DNA of 64,000 nt from Bog-159 sp035602155 (GCA_035602155.1 DATNMW010000006.1:1-64000), one strand, 5' to 3'; positions 33,223 through 42,390 are shown, counted from the first letter of the stretch. The notes: generated by a model from the letters alone, not told the origin. Numbers and translations are program-made.

Positions 33223-34610
33223 TGATCGTCATGAAATTCGGCGGTACGTCGGTGGAATCTGCGGCTGCCATCGAGCGTGTGGCGTCGATCGTGAAAGCCC
33301 GCGCCAGCCGCCGACCCGTGGTCGTAGTTTCGGCTATGGGCAAGACCACCAACAAGCTGCTGGCCATCGCCTCGACCGCCATCCACGGCGCGCGCGAGGA
33401 ATACATCCGGCAAATCCACGATCTGCGCGACTTCCACTCCCGCGAGGCGCGTCTGGTGGTCCCGCTGGCCGACCGCGCCGAACTTGATCGGCTGCTCGAC
33501 GAGCATTTTCAAGAGCTCACCGAACTGGTCAAAGGCCTGGCCGTGTTAGGCGAGCTGACCCCGCGTTCCATCGACGCCATCTCCAGCTATGGCGAGCGGC
33601 TCTCCAGCTACATCGTCGCGCTGGCCTTCCGGCACTTCGGCATGGACACCGCGCATCTGGATTCCCGGCAGATGATCGTGACCGACCGCCGCCACACGCA
33701 GGCCGCGCCGCTCTATCCGGAAACTTACGCGCGCCTGGCCGCGGTGGTGCCCGCGCTGTCTGAAAGCGACGGCGGGAATAAGATCGTAGTGATGGGCGGC
33801 TTCATCGCGGCTACCGCGGATGGCGTCACCACCACGCTGGGCCGAGGCGGTTCGGACTTCACCGCCTCCATCGTAGGCGCGGGCATCGGCGCCGAAGAGA
33901 TCCAGATCTGGACCGATGTGGATGGCATGCTTACGGCCGATCCCACCATCCTGCCCGGCGGCCATCGCGTGAAGACCATCTCGTTTGCGGAGGCCGCCGA
34001 ACTGGCCTATTTCGGCGCGAAAGTGCTGCATCCCGCGACCGTTGTGCCTGCCGTGGAGAAGAACATCCCGGTGCTGATTCTGAATTCGCGCCGGCCGGAA
34101 GTGTCGGGCACGCGCATCGTCTCCGAAGCCGTGCCCTGCGCCAACGTGGTGAAATCCATCGCCTGCAAGCGCAAGATCACGCTGGTAAATGTGCATTCGA
34201 CGCGCATGCTGATGGCGCACGGCTTCCTGCGCCGCATTTTCGAAGTCTTCGACCGGCATGAGACGGCCGTGGACATGGTGTCTACGTCCGAGGTCAGCGT
34301 CTCGCTCACCATCGACAACACCGACGCGCTGGACGCCATTTGCAAAGAACTGAGCCAGTTTTCGGAAGTATCCATCGAAGACGGGCACGCCATCGTGTGC
34401 CTGGTGGGAGATAATATACGCTACACGCCAGGCGTGGCGATGCGCGTTTTTGGCGCGCTCGACGGCATCAATATTCGCATGATCTCGCAAGGAGCTTCGC
34501 TGCTGAATCTCAGCTTCGTGGTAGCTGAAAAAGATCTGCATGGCGCCATCGCTGCGCTGCACGGCGAGTTCTTCGCGCAACTCGACACCGAGGTCTTCGA
34601 TGCCGCCTGA
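33222..34610 (+). CDS. lysC: Aspartate kinase
   Basis: 462 residues. The amino-acid kinase domain opens with MIVMKFGGTSVESAAAIERV and includes AISSYGERLSSYIVALAF, TTTLGRGGSDFTASIVGAGIGAEEIQIWTDVDGMLTADP and AAELAYFGAKVLHPATVVPA. Two C-terminal ACT domains (KITLVNVHSTRMLMAHGFLRRIFEVFDRHETAVDMVSTSEVSVSLTID and IVCLVGDNIRYTPGVAMRVFGALDGINIRMISQGASLLNLSFVV) are the usual site of lysine feedback inhibition. Single-function enzyme of E. coli LysC layout. It overlaps dapB by 11 bp. Confidence 0.94.
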   Translation: MIVMKFGGTSVESAAAIERVASIVKARASRRPVVVVSAMGKTTNKLLAIASTAIHGAREEYIRQIHDLRDFHSREARLVVPLADRAELDRLLDEHFQELTELVKGLAVLGELTPRSIDAISSYGERLSSYIVALAFRHFGMDTAHLDSRQMIVTDRRHTQAAPLYPETYARLAAVVPALSESDGGNKIVVMGGFIAATADGVTTTLGRGGSDFTASIVGAGIGAEEIQIWTDVDGMLTADPTILPGGHRVKTISFAEAAELAYFGAKVLHPATVVPAVEKNIPVLILNSRRPEVSGTRIVSEAVPCANVVKSIACKRKITLVNVHSTRMLMAHGFLRRIFEVFDRHETAVDMVSTSEVSVSLTIDNTDALDAICKELSQFSEVSIEDGHAIVCLVGDNIRYTPGVAMRVFGALDGINIRMISQGASLLNLSFVVAEKDLHGAIAALHGEFFAQLDTEVFDAA

Positions 34611-35313
34611 GCTCAACCTGGCCGCCAACTTAGCCATAGTCGGATACGGAAAGATGGGCCGCCTCATCGAGCAGTTCGCGCCGGAATACGGTTTTCGTGT
34701 GGCGCTGAAGCTCGACGAATTCAACAACGCCGCGTTCGAAGGCGTAACGCCCGCGAACTTCCAAGCCATCGACGTGGCGGTGGATTTCTCCATCCCGGCC
34801 GCTGTGCCGGAAAACGTGGAGCGCATCGCCGCGCTGGGAGTGAACATCGTCGTAGGCACCACCGGCTGGCTTCACGAAGTGGAGCGCGTGAAGGCCGCCG
34901 TCGAGCGGAACGGCATTGGCCTGGTGTGGAGTCCGAATTATTCGATCGGCGTGAACGCCTTCTTCCTCCTGGTATCGGAAGCCGCGCGGCTGCTGGCAGG
35001 TGAGCCTTCGTACGGTGCATGGGCCTGGGAGATCCACCATTCCACAAAAAAGGATGCCCCGTCCGGTACACTGTTGAAGTTGGTCGAAGACATGAAAACG
35101 GCCGGCTTCGAGCGCCCCATCGACGTTAGCGCCAACCGCGCGGGCGCGCACCCCGGCACCCACGAAATCGGCTTCGATTCGGCGGCCGACACCATCACGC
35201 TGCGGCATACCGCGCGCAGCCGCGAAGGCTTCGCCCGAGGCGCACTGAAGGCCGCGCAATGGGTGGCAAGCCGAAAAGGATTCCACGAATTCAGCGAGGT
35301 GCTTTTGAGATGA
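34600..35313 (+). CDS. dapB: 4-hydroxy-tetrahydrodipicolinate reductase
   Basis: 237 residues from the ATG at 34600, which overlaps the end of lysC. Nucleotide-binding LAIVGYGKMGRLIEQFA; IDVAVDFSIPAAVPENVERI; VGTTGWLHEV; and the active-site motif WEIHHSTKKDAPSGTLLKL with the His-His pair and catalytic Lys. It is somewhat shorter than enterobacterial DapB (~270) and closer to the compact type. A perfect 12-bp hairpin lies in the 52-bp gap before dapA. Confidence 0.92.
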   Translation: MPPELNLAANLAIVGYGKMGRLIEQFAPEYGFRVALKLDEFNNAAFEGVTPANFQAIDVAVDFSIPAAVPENVERIAALGVNIVVGTTGWLHEVERVKAAVERNGIGLVWSPNYSIGVNAFFLLVSEAARLLAGEPSYGAWAWEIHHSTKKDAPSGTLLKLVEDMKTAGFERPIDVSANRAGAHPGTHEIGFDSAADTITLRHTARSREGFARGALKAAQWVASRKGFHEFSEVLLR

Positions 35314-35322
35314 GAACCGGTT

Positions 35323-35350
35323 GGAGGGCGGGCAAGATTGCCCGCCCTCC
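35323..35350 (+). repeat. Perfect hairpin inside the dap operon
   Basis: GGAGGGCGGGCA-AGAT-TGCCCGCCCTCC: a 12-bp perfect stem with a 4-base loop between dapB and dapA. There is no T-tract; the dapA Shine-Dalgarno (AGGAG at 35352-35356) begins two bases after the stem. The loop core (GGGCAxGATTGCCC) is shared with the second hairpin at 14804-14821, so it belongs to the same repeat family. It could stabilise mRNA ends or dampen expression of the distal genes. Confidence 0.75.
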
Positions 35351-35365
35351 TAGGAGCAACCACTT

Positions 35366-36262
35366 ATGTTTACAGGCTGCGGTACCGCATTAGTCACGCC
35401 TTTTCGCGCAGACCAGTCGCTTGATGAAGCAACTCTGCGGCGCTTGGTCCGGCGCCAGATCGAAGCCGGAATCAACTTTCTAGTACCGTGCGGCACTACG
35501 GGTGAAAGCCCTACGCTGACGCGCGAGGAGCATCTGCGCGTCATCGAAATCACGGTCGAAGAGGCCCAGGGTCGCGTGCCGGTGTTGGGCGGCGCGGGCG
35601 GCTACAACACCCGCGAAGTCATCGAACTGGCGCGCGAGCTCGCACACCTGGGCGTGGACGGCATCCTGTCCGTTACGCCTTACTACAACAAGCCCACCCA
35701 GGAAGGCCTCTACCAGCACTACAAGGCGATCGCGGCGGCCATCCGCCTGCCCATCGTCGTATATAGCGTGCAGGGGCGCACCGGCGTGAACGTCGAACCC
35801 GCCACGCTCGCGCGCCTGGCCGCAATTCCCAACATTGTGGGCGTCAAAGAAGCTTCCGGCAACATCACCCAGATGGCCAGCGTAATTCAGCAGGTGCCGC
35901 CGGAATTCATCGTACTCTCGGGAGACGACGCCATCACCCTGCCGCTCATCGCGCTGGGCGGGCACGGCATCGTCTCCGTGGTATCGAACGAGATTCCGGC
36001 GGAGATGACGCAGCTCGCGCAACTTTGCCTGGCGGGCGATTTCGCCGGCGCGCGGGCAGTGCAGCGCAAGTATCTGCCGCTGATGGAGATCAACTTCATC
36101 GAGTCGAATCCCATTCCGGTGAAGGCCGCTCTGGCGCTCATGGGCCTACTCGAACCGGTCTACCGCCTGCCCATGGTTCCTCCCAAGGAGGAGAACCTCA
36201 CTCGCATCGAAAAGGTGCTGGAGTCCGTCGGCCTATTGGGGAGAGTAACCGTTGCCGGCTGA
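35366..36262 (+). CDS. dapA: 4-hydroxy-tetrahydrodipicolinate synthase
   Basis: 298 residues, TIM barrel aldolase. It condenses pyruvate with aspartate semialdehyde. Schiff-base Lys161 in NIVGVKEASGN; Thr44/Thr45 in PCGTTGESPTL; Tyr107 in VTPYYNKPTQEG; Tyr133 and Arg138 in VVYSVQGRTGVNV. The usual YNVPGRT is YSVQGRT here, with the catalytic Tyr and Arg kept. AGGAG at 35352 serves as ribosome-binding site. The 3' end overlaps the possible TTG start of dapD. Confidence 0.95.
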   Translation: MFTGCGTALVTPFRADQSLDEATLRRLVRRQIEAGINFLVPCGTTGESPTLTREEHLRVIEITVEEAQGRVPVLGGAGGYNTREVIELARELAHLGVDGILSVTPYYNKPTQEGLYQHYKAIAAAIRLPIVVYSVQGRTGVNVEPATLARLAAIPNIVGVKEASGNITQMASVIQQVPPEFIVLSGDDAITLPLIALGGHGIVSVVSNEIPAEMTQLAQLCLAGDFAGARAVQRKYLPLMEINFIESNPIPVKAALALMGLLEPVYRLPMVPPKEENLTRIEKVLESVGLLGRVTVAG

Positions 36263-37100
36263 GATGGAAGCTGAAATCGGGCACCTCTTCGATCACAAGC
36301 CCACGGCCTACACGGAAGAGCATTTTCGGCTGTTCTACGAATTCAAGGATGCACTGAACCGGGGCACCGCCCGCGCCGCCCAACCGGACCCATCCGCGCG
36401 CGGCGGATGGCGCGTGAACGGCTGGGTCAAGAAAGGCATCCTGCTCGGCTTTCGCATGGGCGGAGTGGTGGATATGTCGATCGACGCTACGCGCCAGCCG
36501 TTCTTCGACAAGTCTACATACCCTGTAAAGAAGGTTACATCGCGGAGCGGAGTGCGTATAGTCCCGGGCGGATCGAGCATTCGCGATGGCGTCTACATCG
36601 GCAAAGGCGTCACCTGCATGCCACCCATGTACATTAACGTGGGCGCGTATGTAGACGATGGCGCCATGGTCGATTCGCACGCCCTGGTGGGAAGCTGCGC
36701 GCAGATCGGAAAGAACTGCCACATCTCGGCGGCTTCGCAAATCGGCGGCGTGCTGGAGCCGGTAGGGGCGCTCCCGGTAATCATTGAAGATGAAGTCCTC
36801 ATCGGCGGCAACTGCGGTGTGTATGAGGGCGCGGTAGTCAAGAGGCGCGCCGTGCTGGGCACCGGAACTATCCTCAACCGTTCCACGCCGGTCTACGACC
36901 TGGTGCGCGGTGTCGTTCACAAGGCCACCGATGACGATCCTCTCATCATCCCGGAAGAGGCCGTGCTTGTAGCCGGCGCGCGCGCCGTCACCGCCGGACC
37001 CGGAAGAGATTGGGGAATCTCCGTCTACACTCCGGTCATTGTAAAATACCGCGATAGCCGGACGGATACGAAAATCCAACTGGAAGACCTGCTAAGATAA
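36252..37100 (+). CDS. dapD: Tetrahydrodipicolinate N-succinyltransferase
   Basis: 282 residues if the TTG at 36252 is used (GGGGAGAG lies 6-8 bases upstream, and it overlaps dapA). An ATG at 36264 gives a protein four residues shorter but has no Shine-Dalgarno. The N-terminal helical part is followed by a left-handed beta-helix of hexapeptide repeats: SRSGVRIVPGGSSIRDGVYIGKGVTCMPPMYINVGAYVDDGAMVDSHALVGSCAQIGKNCHISA. GGVLEPVGALPVIIEDEVLIGGNCGVYEGAVV follows. It succinylates tetrahydrodipicolinate, so this organism uses the succinylase branch, matching DapE at the head of the operon. The aminotransferase (DapC), DapF and LysA are not in the window. Confidence 0.93.
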   Translation: MPAEMEAEIGHLFDHKPTAYTEEHFRLFYEFKDALNRGTARAAQPDPSARGGWRVNGWVKKGILLGFRMGGVVDMSIDATRQPFFDKSTYPVKKVTSRSGVRIVPGGSSIRDGVYIGKGVTCMPPMYINVGAYVDDGAMVDSHALVGSCAQIGKNCHISAASQIGGVLEPVGALPVIIEDEVLIGGNCGVYEGAVVKRRAVLGTGTILNRSTPVYDLVRGVVHKATDDDPLIIPEEAVLVAGARAVTAGPGRDWGISVYTPVIVKYRDSRTDTKIQLEDLLR

Positions 37101-37105
37101 TTGGC

Positions 37106-37135
37106 CGCTGATGAACGCCGATAAACGCGGATAAA
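37106..37135 (+). repeat. Three 10-bp phased units
   Basis: CGCTGATGAA, CGCCGATAAA, CGCGGATAAA in direct succession between dapD and the SDR gene. The units differ by 1-3 bases and have the period of one DNA helix turn. Similar GATAAACGC-type short arrays occur between genes in several soil bacteria, as I recall. Whether it separates the dap operon from the SDR gene transcriptionally is unknown. Confidence 0.55.
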
Positions 37136-37140
37136 ACGTC

Positions 37141-37971
37141 ATGCCCTTCACCCTCGATTCCAAAGTAGCCCTGATCACCGGCGCGGGCCGCGGCATCGGC
37201 CGCGCGATCGCCGAGAAGCTTGCCGCAGCAGGCGCCGCCGTGATGATCAACGACCTGGATCCCGGCCCGGCCGCTGAGGCCGAAGCCGCCATTCGCCAAT
37301 CCGGCCGAGCCGCCGCGCACCTGGCGGGTGATGTCACCGCGCCCGATTTCCCGCAAGCGCTCGTGGATGCCACCCTCACCACGTTCGGCGGCCTCGACAT
37401 CGTCGTCAACAATGCCGGCTACACCTGGGACAACGTCATCCAGAAGACCACCGACGAGCAGTACATGGCGATGCTTGGTATCCATCTGGTGGCTCCCTTC
37501 CGCGTGCTGCGCGCCGCCTCCATGTATCTCCGCGAGGCGGCCAAGCGCGAGGCCGCGGAGGGCCGGCGCGTGATGCGCAAGGTGGTCAATATCACCTCCA
37601 TCGCGGGCACGGACGGGAATCCGGGCCAGGCGGGATATTCGTCCGGCAAAGCGGGCGTGATCGGTCTGACGAAGACCATGGCCAAGGAATGGGGCCGCTA
37701 TAACGTGAACGTGAACGCCGTCGGTTTCGGGATGATCGAAACCCGCCTGACGCAGCCGCTCACCAGCGCGGGCGCGACTATCGACGTGCAGGGCCGCGCG
37801 ATACCGGTGGGCGTGCAGCCCAAGATGCTCGATGCGCTGAAGGCCGTGTGCCCTTTGGGCCGCGCCGGCACGCCAGAGGAAGCCGCGGGAGCCGTGCTGT
37901 TCTTCTGTTCGCCGCTCTCCGACTATGTGACCGCCGAGGTGTTGATCTGCGGCGGCGGGATGCACTTCTGA
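37141..37971 (+). CDS. Short-chain dehydrogenase/reductase
   Basis: 276 residues of the classical SDR type: cofactor motif ALITGAGRGIGRAIAEKLA, NNAGYTWDN (NNAG), catalytic Ser in VVNITSIAGTDGN, and Tyr/Lys in AGYSSGKAGVIG (YxxxK). INDLD after the first strand favours NAD rather than NADP. The C-terminus is longer than FabG and contains RAIPVGVQPKMLDALKAVCPLGRAGTPEEAAGAVLFFCSPLSDYVTAEVLICGGG, typical of 3-oxoacyl-ACP-reductase-like members. The substrate is unknown. It overlaps the response-regulator gene by TGATG. Confidence 0.88.
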   Translation: MPFTLDSKVALITGAGRGIGRAIAEKLAAAGAAVMINDLDPGPAAEAEAAIRQSGRAAAHLAGDVTAPDFPQALVDATLTTFGGLDIVVNNAGYTWDNVIQKTTDEQYMAMLGIHLVAPFRVLRAASMYLREAAKREAAEGRRVMRKVVNITSIAGTDGNPGQAGYSSGKAGVIGLTKTMAKEWGRYNVNVNAVGFGMIETRLTQPLTSAGATIDVQGRAIPVGVQPKMLDALKAVCPLGRAGTPEEAAGAVLFFCSPLSDYVTAEVLICGGGMHF

Positions 37972-38348
37972 TGTACCGCTTATTGCTAGCCGACGACGAT
38001 GTCCAGCAGCTCGCGATTCGCAAGCTGCTGCTCGAAGCGGCCGGTCACCAAGTTGCCGTCGCGGAGGATGAGCCCGAAGCCCTCCGCCTCCTGGAAGAAC
38101 TGCGCCCGGACGTACTGGTGATGGATCTACGCCTGCCGAAGCTGAAGGATGGGCTGAGCCTCATCCGTTACGTGGACGGGCGGCGCCTCGCAGCCAAAAT
38201 CATCGTGCTTTCCGGCTGGACGGAAGAGCTTTGCGACCTGCCCGAAGAAAAGATGGTCTGTTGCGTCTTGGGCAAACCGATCCGCAACGAGCACTTGCTC
38301 GAAGCCATCAATGCGGCAGTGTCTTCGCCCGCTCGTAGTCTTCGGTAA
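37971..38348 (+). CDS. Single-domain response regulator
   Basis: 125 residues, receiver domain only: acidic pair in LLLADDDVQQL, phospho-acceptor Asp52 in VLVMDLRLPK, Ser81 in IIVLSGWTEE, Lys102 in VLGKPIRNEHL. There is no output domain, so it acts as a phosphorelay shuttle or by protein-protein binding. No kinase gene is next to it. Translationally coupled to the SDR gene (TGATG). Its 3' end overlaps the convergent exported-protein gene by 41 bp. Confidence 0.88.
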   Translation: MYRLLLADDDVQQLAIRKLLLEAAGHQVAVAEDEPEALRLLEELRPDVLVMDLRLPKLKDGLSLIRYVDGRRLAAKIIVLSGWTEELCDLPEEKMVCCVLGKPIRNEHLLEAINAAVSSPARSLR

Positions 38349-38943
38349 GCTGCTTCGCGATTTTGTCCGCCACGTCCGAGCTGGCGCCGCGAAACTTGCC
38401 GCCCATGCTTTCCTGCGTGGTGGACCAGATTACGTCGCCGTCCTTGGTCACCAGGCGCACCGCCGCATTGGCCTCGTGCCGCCGTTCCACGGAGCGGCTG
38501 GATTCACTGTTTCCGGCGCCAAGGCCCATGCTCCTGGTGGCCCGGTCGTCGCTACGCGTGCCGCCGCGCAAAGCGGTGTCTTCTTCCGATTGGCTGCTGC
38601 TCGTATTGCTGTGCACTTCCAAACTATCGCTCGAGGAATGCGTCTCGTTGAAGACCAGATCCTCGCCCGAACCGCGCAGAATAGCGTCGGCCTTTTCCTG
38701 ATTCTCGGTGATGGTGAAGAGCTTCGAACCCTGCAAGCCGTTGATGATCATGTCGCGCAGTTGGGCGGCGGTTTCACCGCCTGAGAAGCGATCCACAAAC
38801 ACGCGCCGCACGGTCAGTAATTGCCGCAGGGGATCCGTCTCCGATGCGGAGGATGACGCACGCGCCGCGGGGGGCGCCGGCGCCGGGACCGGATCGGACG
38901 GTCCGAATAGCAGCGCCCCAAGTATAAGTGTGAGAGTGTTCAT
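38308..38943 (-). CDS. Exported protein with CsgG-like features, function unknown
   Basis: 211 residues. A hydrophobic N-terminus (MNTLTLILGALLFG) without a lipobox Cys is followed by an Ala/Pro/Ser linker. The body starts LTVRRVFVDRFSGGETAAQLRDMIINGLQGSKLFTITENQEKADAILRGSGEDLVF; a Ser/Glu-rich central stretch and AAVRLVTKDGDVIWSTTQESMGGKFRGASSDVADKIAKQLTEDYERA follow. The beta-alpha pattern (VFVDRFSGG...LRDMIINGLQ...LFTITENQEKADAIL) resembles lipoprotein/CsgG-type folds (DUF-type exported proteins of acidobacteria). It is probably periplasmic. The next minus-strand gene, three bases upstream, is likely in the same transcript. Confidence 0.7.
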   Translation of the reverse strand: MNTLTLILGALLFGPSDPVPAPAPPAARASSSASETDPLRQLLTVRRVFVDRFSGGETAAQLRDMIINGLQGSKLFTITENQEKADAILRGSGEDLVFNETHSSSDSLEVHSNTSSSQSEEDTALRGGTRSDDRATRSMGLGAGNSESSRSVERRHEANAAVRLVTKDGDVIWSTTQESMGGKFRGASSDVADKIAKQLTEDYERAKTLPH

Positions 38944-38946
38944 GCC

Positions 38947-39426
38947 TCAGCCCCGCCCTCTGCGCGCTTCATCGTCGGTGTACTCTACGCGGCGCCCGGT
39001 CTTGCCTTCCAGTTCAGCCAGCAGGGCACGCAAGTCGCCCTTGTTGACTTGCATGAACAGCACCTGCTGCCGCCCGTTGGCGTCGACATAGCCTACAGTC
39101 ACAAAATGCTTCCGCGACTTGCCGAGCACCACCAGAGGTGAAATCAGAACGGCGGCCAAAATGCGCTGGCCGACGTGCTGCCCGTACTCCAGCGCGTTCA
39201 CCTTGTCGTACGGGACATGCAGCGTCAGCGAGTGCGTGACGAATAGCAACTCACGGTCGCCGGTCATATCGACGCGCACGGCGCACCTCGCGGGAAATTC
39301 GGAAAGCGTGGTGCCGGTCAGATACGCGCGCGCGCCGATAGCTTGGGCCGCCGGCAGGGACCCGGTGACCGCCCCGCACGCTGCCAGCATGAATGCGGCA
39401 CGCGCCCAATTGGGTATAACGATCAT
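38947..39426 (-). CDS. Exported or membrane-anchored hypothetical protein (159 aa)
   Basis: The N-terminal hydrophobic segment (ARAAFMLAACGAVTGSLPAAQA) looks like a signal peptide. The mature part has beta-rich segments (CAVRVDMTGDRELLFVTHSLTLHVPYDKVNALEYGQHVGQRILAAVLISPLVVLGKSRKHFVTVGYVD) with a hydrophobic stretch ILAAVLISPLVVLG, then NGRQQVLFMQVNKGDLRALLAELEGKTGRRVEY. The last block is like proteins that convert a signal into a 'bPH/YdjM-like' domain, but I cannot assign a family. Three bp separate it from the downstream exported-protein gene. Confidence 0.7.
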   Translation of the reverse strand: MIVIPNWARAAFMLAACGAVTGSLPAAQAIGARAYLTGTTLSEFPARCAVRVDMTGDRELLFVTHSLTLHVPYDKVNALEYGQHVGQRILAAVLISPLVVLGKSRKHFVTVGYVDANGRQQVLFMQVNKGDLRALLAELEGKTGRRVEYTDDEARRGRG

Positions 39427-39480
39427 GAAACAACATAGTGGCGTGAACCGCCGGTTATCTCACGATCTTCGCGATATCCG

Positions 39481-40017
39481 CTATTTCTTCGCCTTAGCGG
39501 ATGGAGGCCCGGCCAGCAGGCGGTCGATCTCCAAATACAGGCCGTCGCCCTCGAAGATGTTCCGCGTGTCGAATTCATAGCCGAAGTCGTTGCGAATCAT
39601 TCCCTGGCCATCGATCAGGAACAGGTGCGGTACGCCCACCCTGGGGTTCTGGGGGGTGGCCTTCAGAAACGACGCCGAGACTTGGCCGCAATCGAACAGG
39701 ACCGGCGAGGTGACCTTATGTTCCGTCACAAAGCGAGCCACCGAGGCTTGGTTGTCCGGAGGAATTGTGATCGACAAGACTGCCACCTTGCCGCCATATT
39801 TGGCCTCCACATTCTCCAGTATCCCCGCCAAGCGCTGACAATGCGGGCACGTGGTTTGGATGATGTCGACGACCACGACCTTGCCGCGGTAATCCTGCAA
39901 ATCGTGTTGTTGCGCGTGAAGATCGGGAAGCGAGAAGCCCGGCGCGCGGCGGCCGGACAATTCCCCAGAAGCGAACAGCAGCGCCGCGGAGGCCAGTAAA
40001 CCGAAAAAATATCGCAT
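39481..40017 (-). CDS. TlpA-like exported thioredoxin-fold protein
   Basis: 178 residues from the ATG at 40017 (an upstream ATG at 40083 would add residues unlike a signal peptide). The signal peptide is MRYFFGLLASAALLFASG. The thioredoxin/AhpC-TSA fold reads RRAPGFSLPDLHAQQHDLQDYRGKVVVVDIIQTTCPHCQRL, with a CPHC redox motif (Cys57, Cys60). The cis-Pro region is VGVPHLFLIDGQGMIRNDFGYE. CPHC is more oxidising than CPPC-type TlpA. A periplasmic thiol-disulfide role is likely; no partner gene is adjacent. Confidence 0.85.
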   Translation of the reverse strand: MRYFFGLLASAALLFASGELSGRRAPGFSLPDLHAQQHDLQDYRGKVVVVDIIQTTCPHCQRLAGILENVEAKYGGKVAVLSITIPPDNQASVARFVTEHKVTSPVLFDCGQVSASFLKATPQNPRVGVPHLFLIDGQGMIRNDFGYEFDTRNIFEGDGLYLEIDRLLAGPPSAKAKK

Positions 40018-40196
40018 CAGATCAAACTTAACATTACTCAAAGCGCGCCTGAAAAATGGTAGGCTGGAGCCTGGTATTGCCACTGTCCGTCCGCTAAAAG
40101 TCGATTCGCTGCGAGCTGTCTAATCTAACGTTTGAAGACTGCCTGCGGCGAATCCATTCCAATCGACCCCCAAAATCTTTTTGCAGGAGAACTGGA

Positions 40197-41275
<1,079 letters not shown>

Positions 41276-41279
<4 letters not shown>

Positions 41280-41560
41280 AGTTTCTTCCATTCTTCCACC
41301 ACGATCTGGCAGGCGTCCTGGTATAGGATCTTGCCCGGATTCGCGGACCGAAGCACTCGAACCGCAACACCGTGTTCCTTCAGAAGAGAGGCGATCTCCC
41401 AGATTTTCTTGATGGGTTCGCCAGCATCGTCTCGGAATGAGGTGACCGCATCCCGAGGCAAGCGACCTGGTATCGGTTGAGGTCAATCGCGGAGAAGCCG
41501 CGCTTCGGCGACGATCCCGGTGAGGGACCGGTGGTGGTCGGCAGCGCTTCCTACGACAGA
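41276..41560 (-). pseudogene. Truncated/frameshifted hypothetical gene
   Basis: The last ~60 codons are open: DAVTSFRDDAGEPIKKIWEIASLLKEHGVAVRVLRSANPGKILYQDACQIVVEEWKKL. They match the C-terminus of a short hypothetical family I know from bacteria with many accessory genes (aITSFRDD-G-E-IK-IWE). The preceding GFSAIDLNRYQ motif of that family is in another frame, ending at about 41470. No start codon or complete N-terminus is found. Its stop overlaps the rsgA stop region by 4 bp, convergent. Confidence 0.5.
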
Positions 41561-41580
41561 CCGAATAAACATGCGGCTGC

Positions 41581-42027
41581 CTAACTGGTGGGCAGTTGGA
41601 GGTCAAGCGGATTACGCCATTTCAATTGCCGGAACCTTGCAAAGTCGCGATCCGAGGAACAGAGTTCCGCCCCATGCTCGAGGGCGAGCGCGGCGAGGTG
41701 CGCATCGGAAGTCAGATTGCCGCCGGTACCTGCTGGAAGCAGGAGGTCGCGCAATATCCGAGCGTGGCGAGGGCCTGGATGGACCACGGTAACGGATGGC
41801 TGTTGGAGCCAGGAATCCACAATGTCGAAGGCAGCTTTGATCGGTAGTGGCTTGGGGAACAGATTCGGTCTGGTCATGAGACGAAGGAAGGCGAGAAGGA
41901 CGACCCACGAGAGTCCGACTGTCTCCGTGCCGCCAATTGCGGTTTCCCACCACGATTTCGCTTCGGCGTGGAGAGGCGAATCCCGATTGACGGCGTATAT
42001 GAGGAGGTTGGCGTCGACCAGGATCAT
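41581..42027 (-). CDS. vapC: VapC-type PIN-domain ribonuclease toxin
   Basis: 148 residues. PIN fold of the TIGR00028 type: Asp5 in MILVDANLLIYAVN, LSWVVLLAFLRLMTRPNLFPKPLPIKAAFDIVDSWL, and GGNLTSDAHLAALALEHGAELCSSDRDFARFRQLKWRNPL, which carries the acidic residues that bind Mg. The intact frame suggests a functional RNase. It is directly downstream of, and overlaps by 4 bp, the antitoxin gene. Confidence 0.88.
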   Translation of the reverse strand: MILVDANLLIYAVNRDSPLHAEAKSWWETAIGGTETVGLSWVVLLAFLRLMTRPNLFPKPLPIKAAFDIVDSWLQQPSVTVVHPGPRHARILRDLLLPAGTGGNLTSDAHLAALALEHGAELCSSDRDFARFRQLKWRNPLDLQLPTS

Positions 42028-42287
42028 TTGCGCAGCGCCACCTTACGGGTGAGTTCTTCGTCCTCCATCGCATCGGCCGTGGACAGGGCTTTGTCCCAGC
42101 GGAAATCGGGAACCAGCCCAAGGCGGAAGGACTTCTGCACAAAGCGCGCCGTGCGCGGTTGTCTTCCCCGCGTCAAGCCGGCCCGAATGGCCTCATTCAA
42201 CGCCTGCTTAAAGGAAACCCCGCGTTCGCGGATCGAGTTTTCGAGCATTTTTTCGACGTCCGGATCGAGGGTGACGGTCGTTCTCAC
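42024..42287 (-). CDS. vapB: VapB-type antitoxin (ribbon-helix-helix)
   Basis: 87 residues with a GTG start: MRTTVTLDPDVEKMLENSIRERGVSFKQALNEAIRAGL, a MetJ/Arc-like ribbon-helix-helix, then a basic linker and a C-terminal toxin-binding tail (VPDFRWDKALSTADAMEDEEL). No Shine-Dalgarno precedes the start. A TATGAT hexamer (minus strand, 42294-42299) lies 6 bases before it, consistent with a leaderless mRNA. The short palindrome at 42291-42301 covers that promoter and is a likely autoregulatory operator. Confidence 0.82.
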   Translation of the reverse strand: MRTTVTLDPDVEKMLENSIRERGVSFKQALNEAIRAGLTRGRQPRTARFVQKSFRLGLVPDFRWDKALSTADAMEDEELTRKVALRK

Positions 42288-42290
42288 AGC

Positions 42291-42316
42291 GCTATCATAG
42301 CATCAAACGAGATGCT
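42291..42316. promoter_or_regulatory. vapBC promoter/operator palindromes
   Basis: An 11-bp near-palindrome GCTATCATAGC (42291-42301) overlaps the minus-strand -10 TATGAT. Next to it AGCATC-AAACGA-GATGCT (42299-42316) forms a second inverted repeat. Ribbon-helix-helix antitoxins bind such elements as dimers of dimers, so autorepression is expected. Inferred from position and symmetry only. Confidence 0.45.
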
Positions 42317-42390
42317 GTCACGATGCGCACATCGCCGGATGTCAACGTGCATGGCCGGATCCGCAAATGCTCCGGATGGCGGAGCAAAGT

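Noticed and set aside
33546..34862. 438-codon open frame opposite lysC/dapB
   Set aside because: Antisense shadow; the aspartokinase motifs are on the plus strand.
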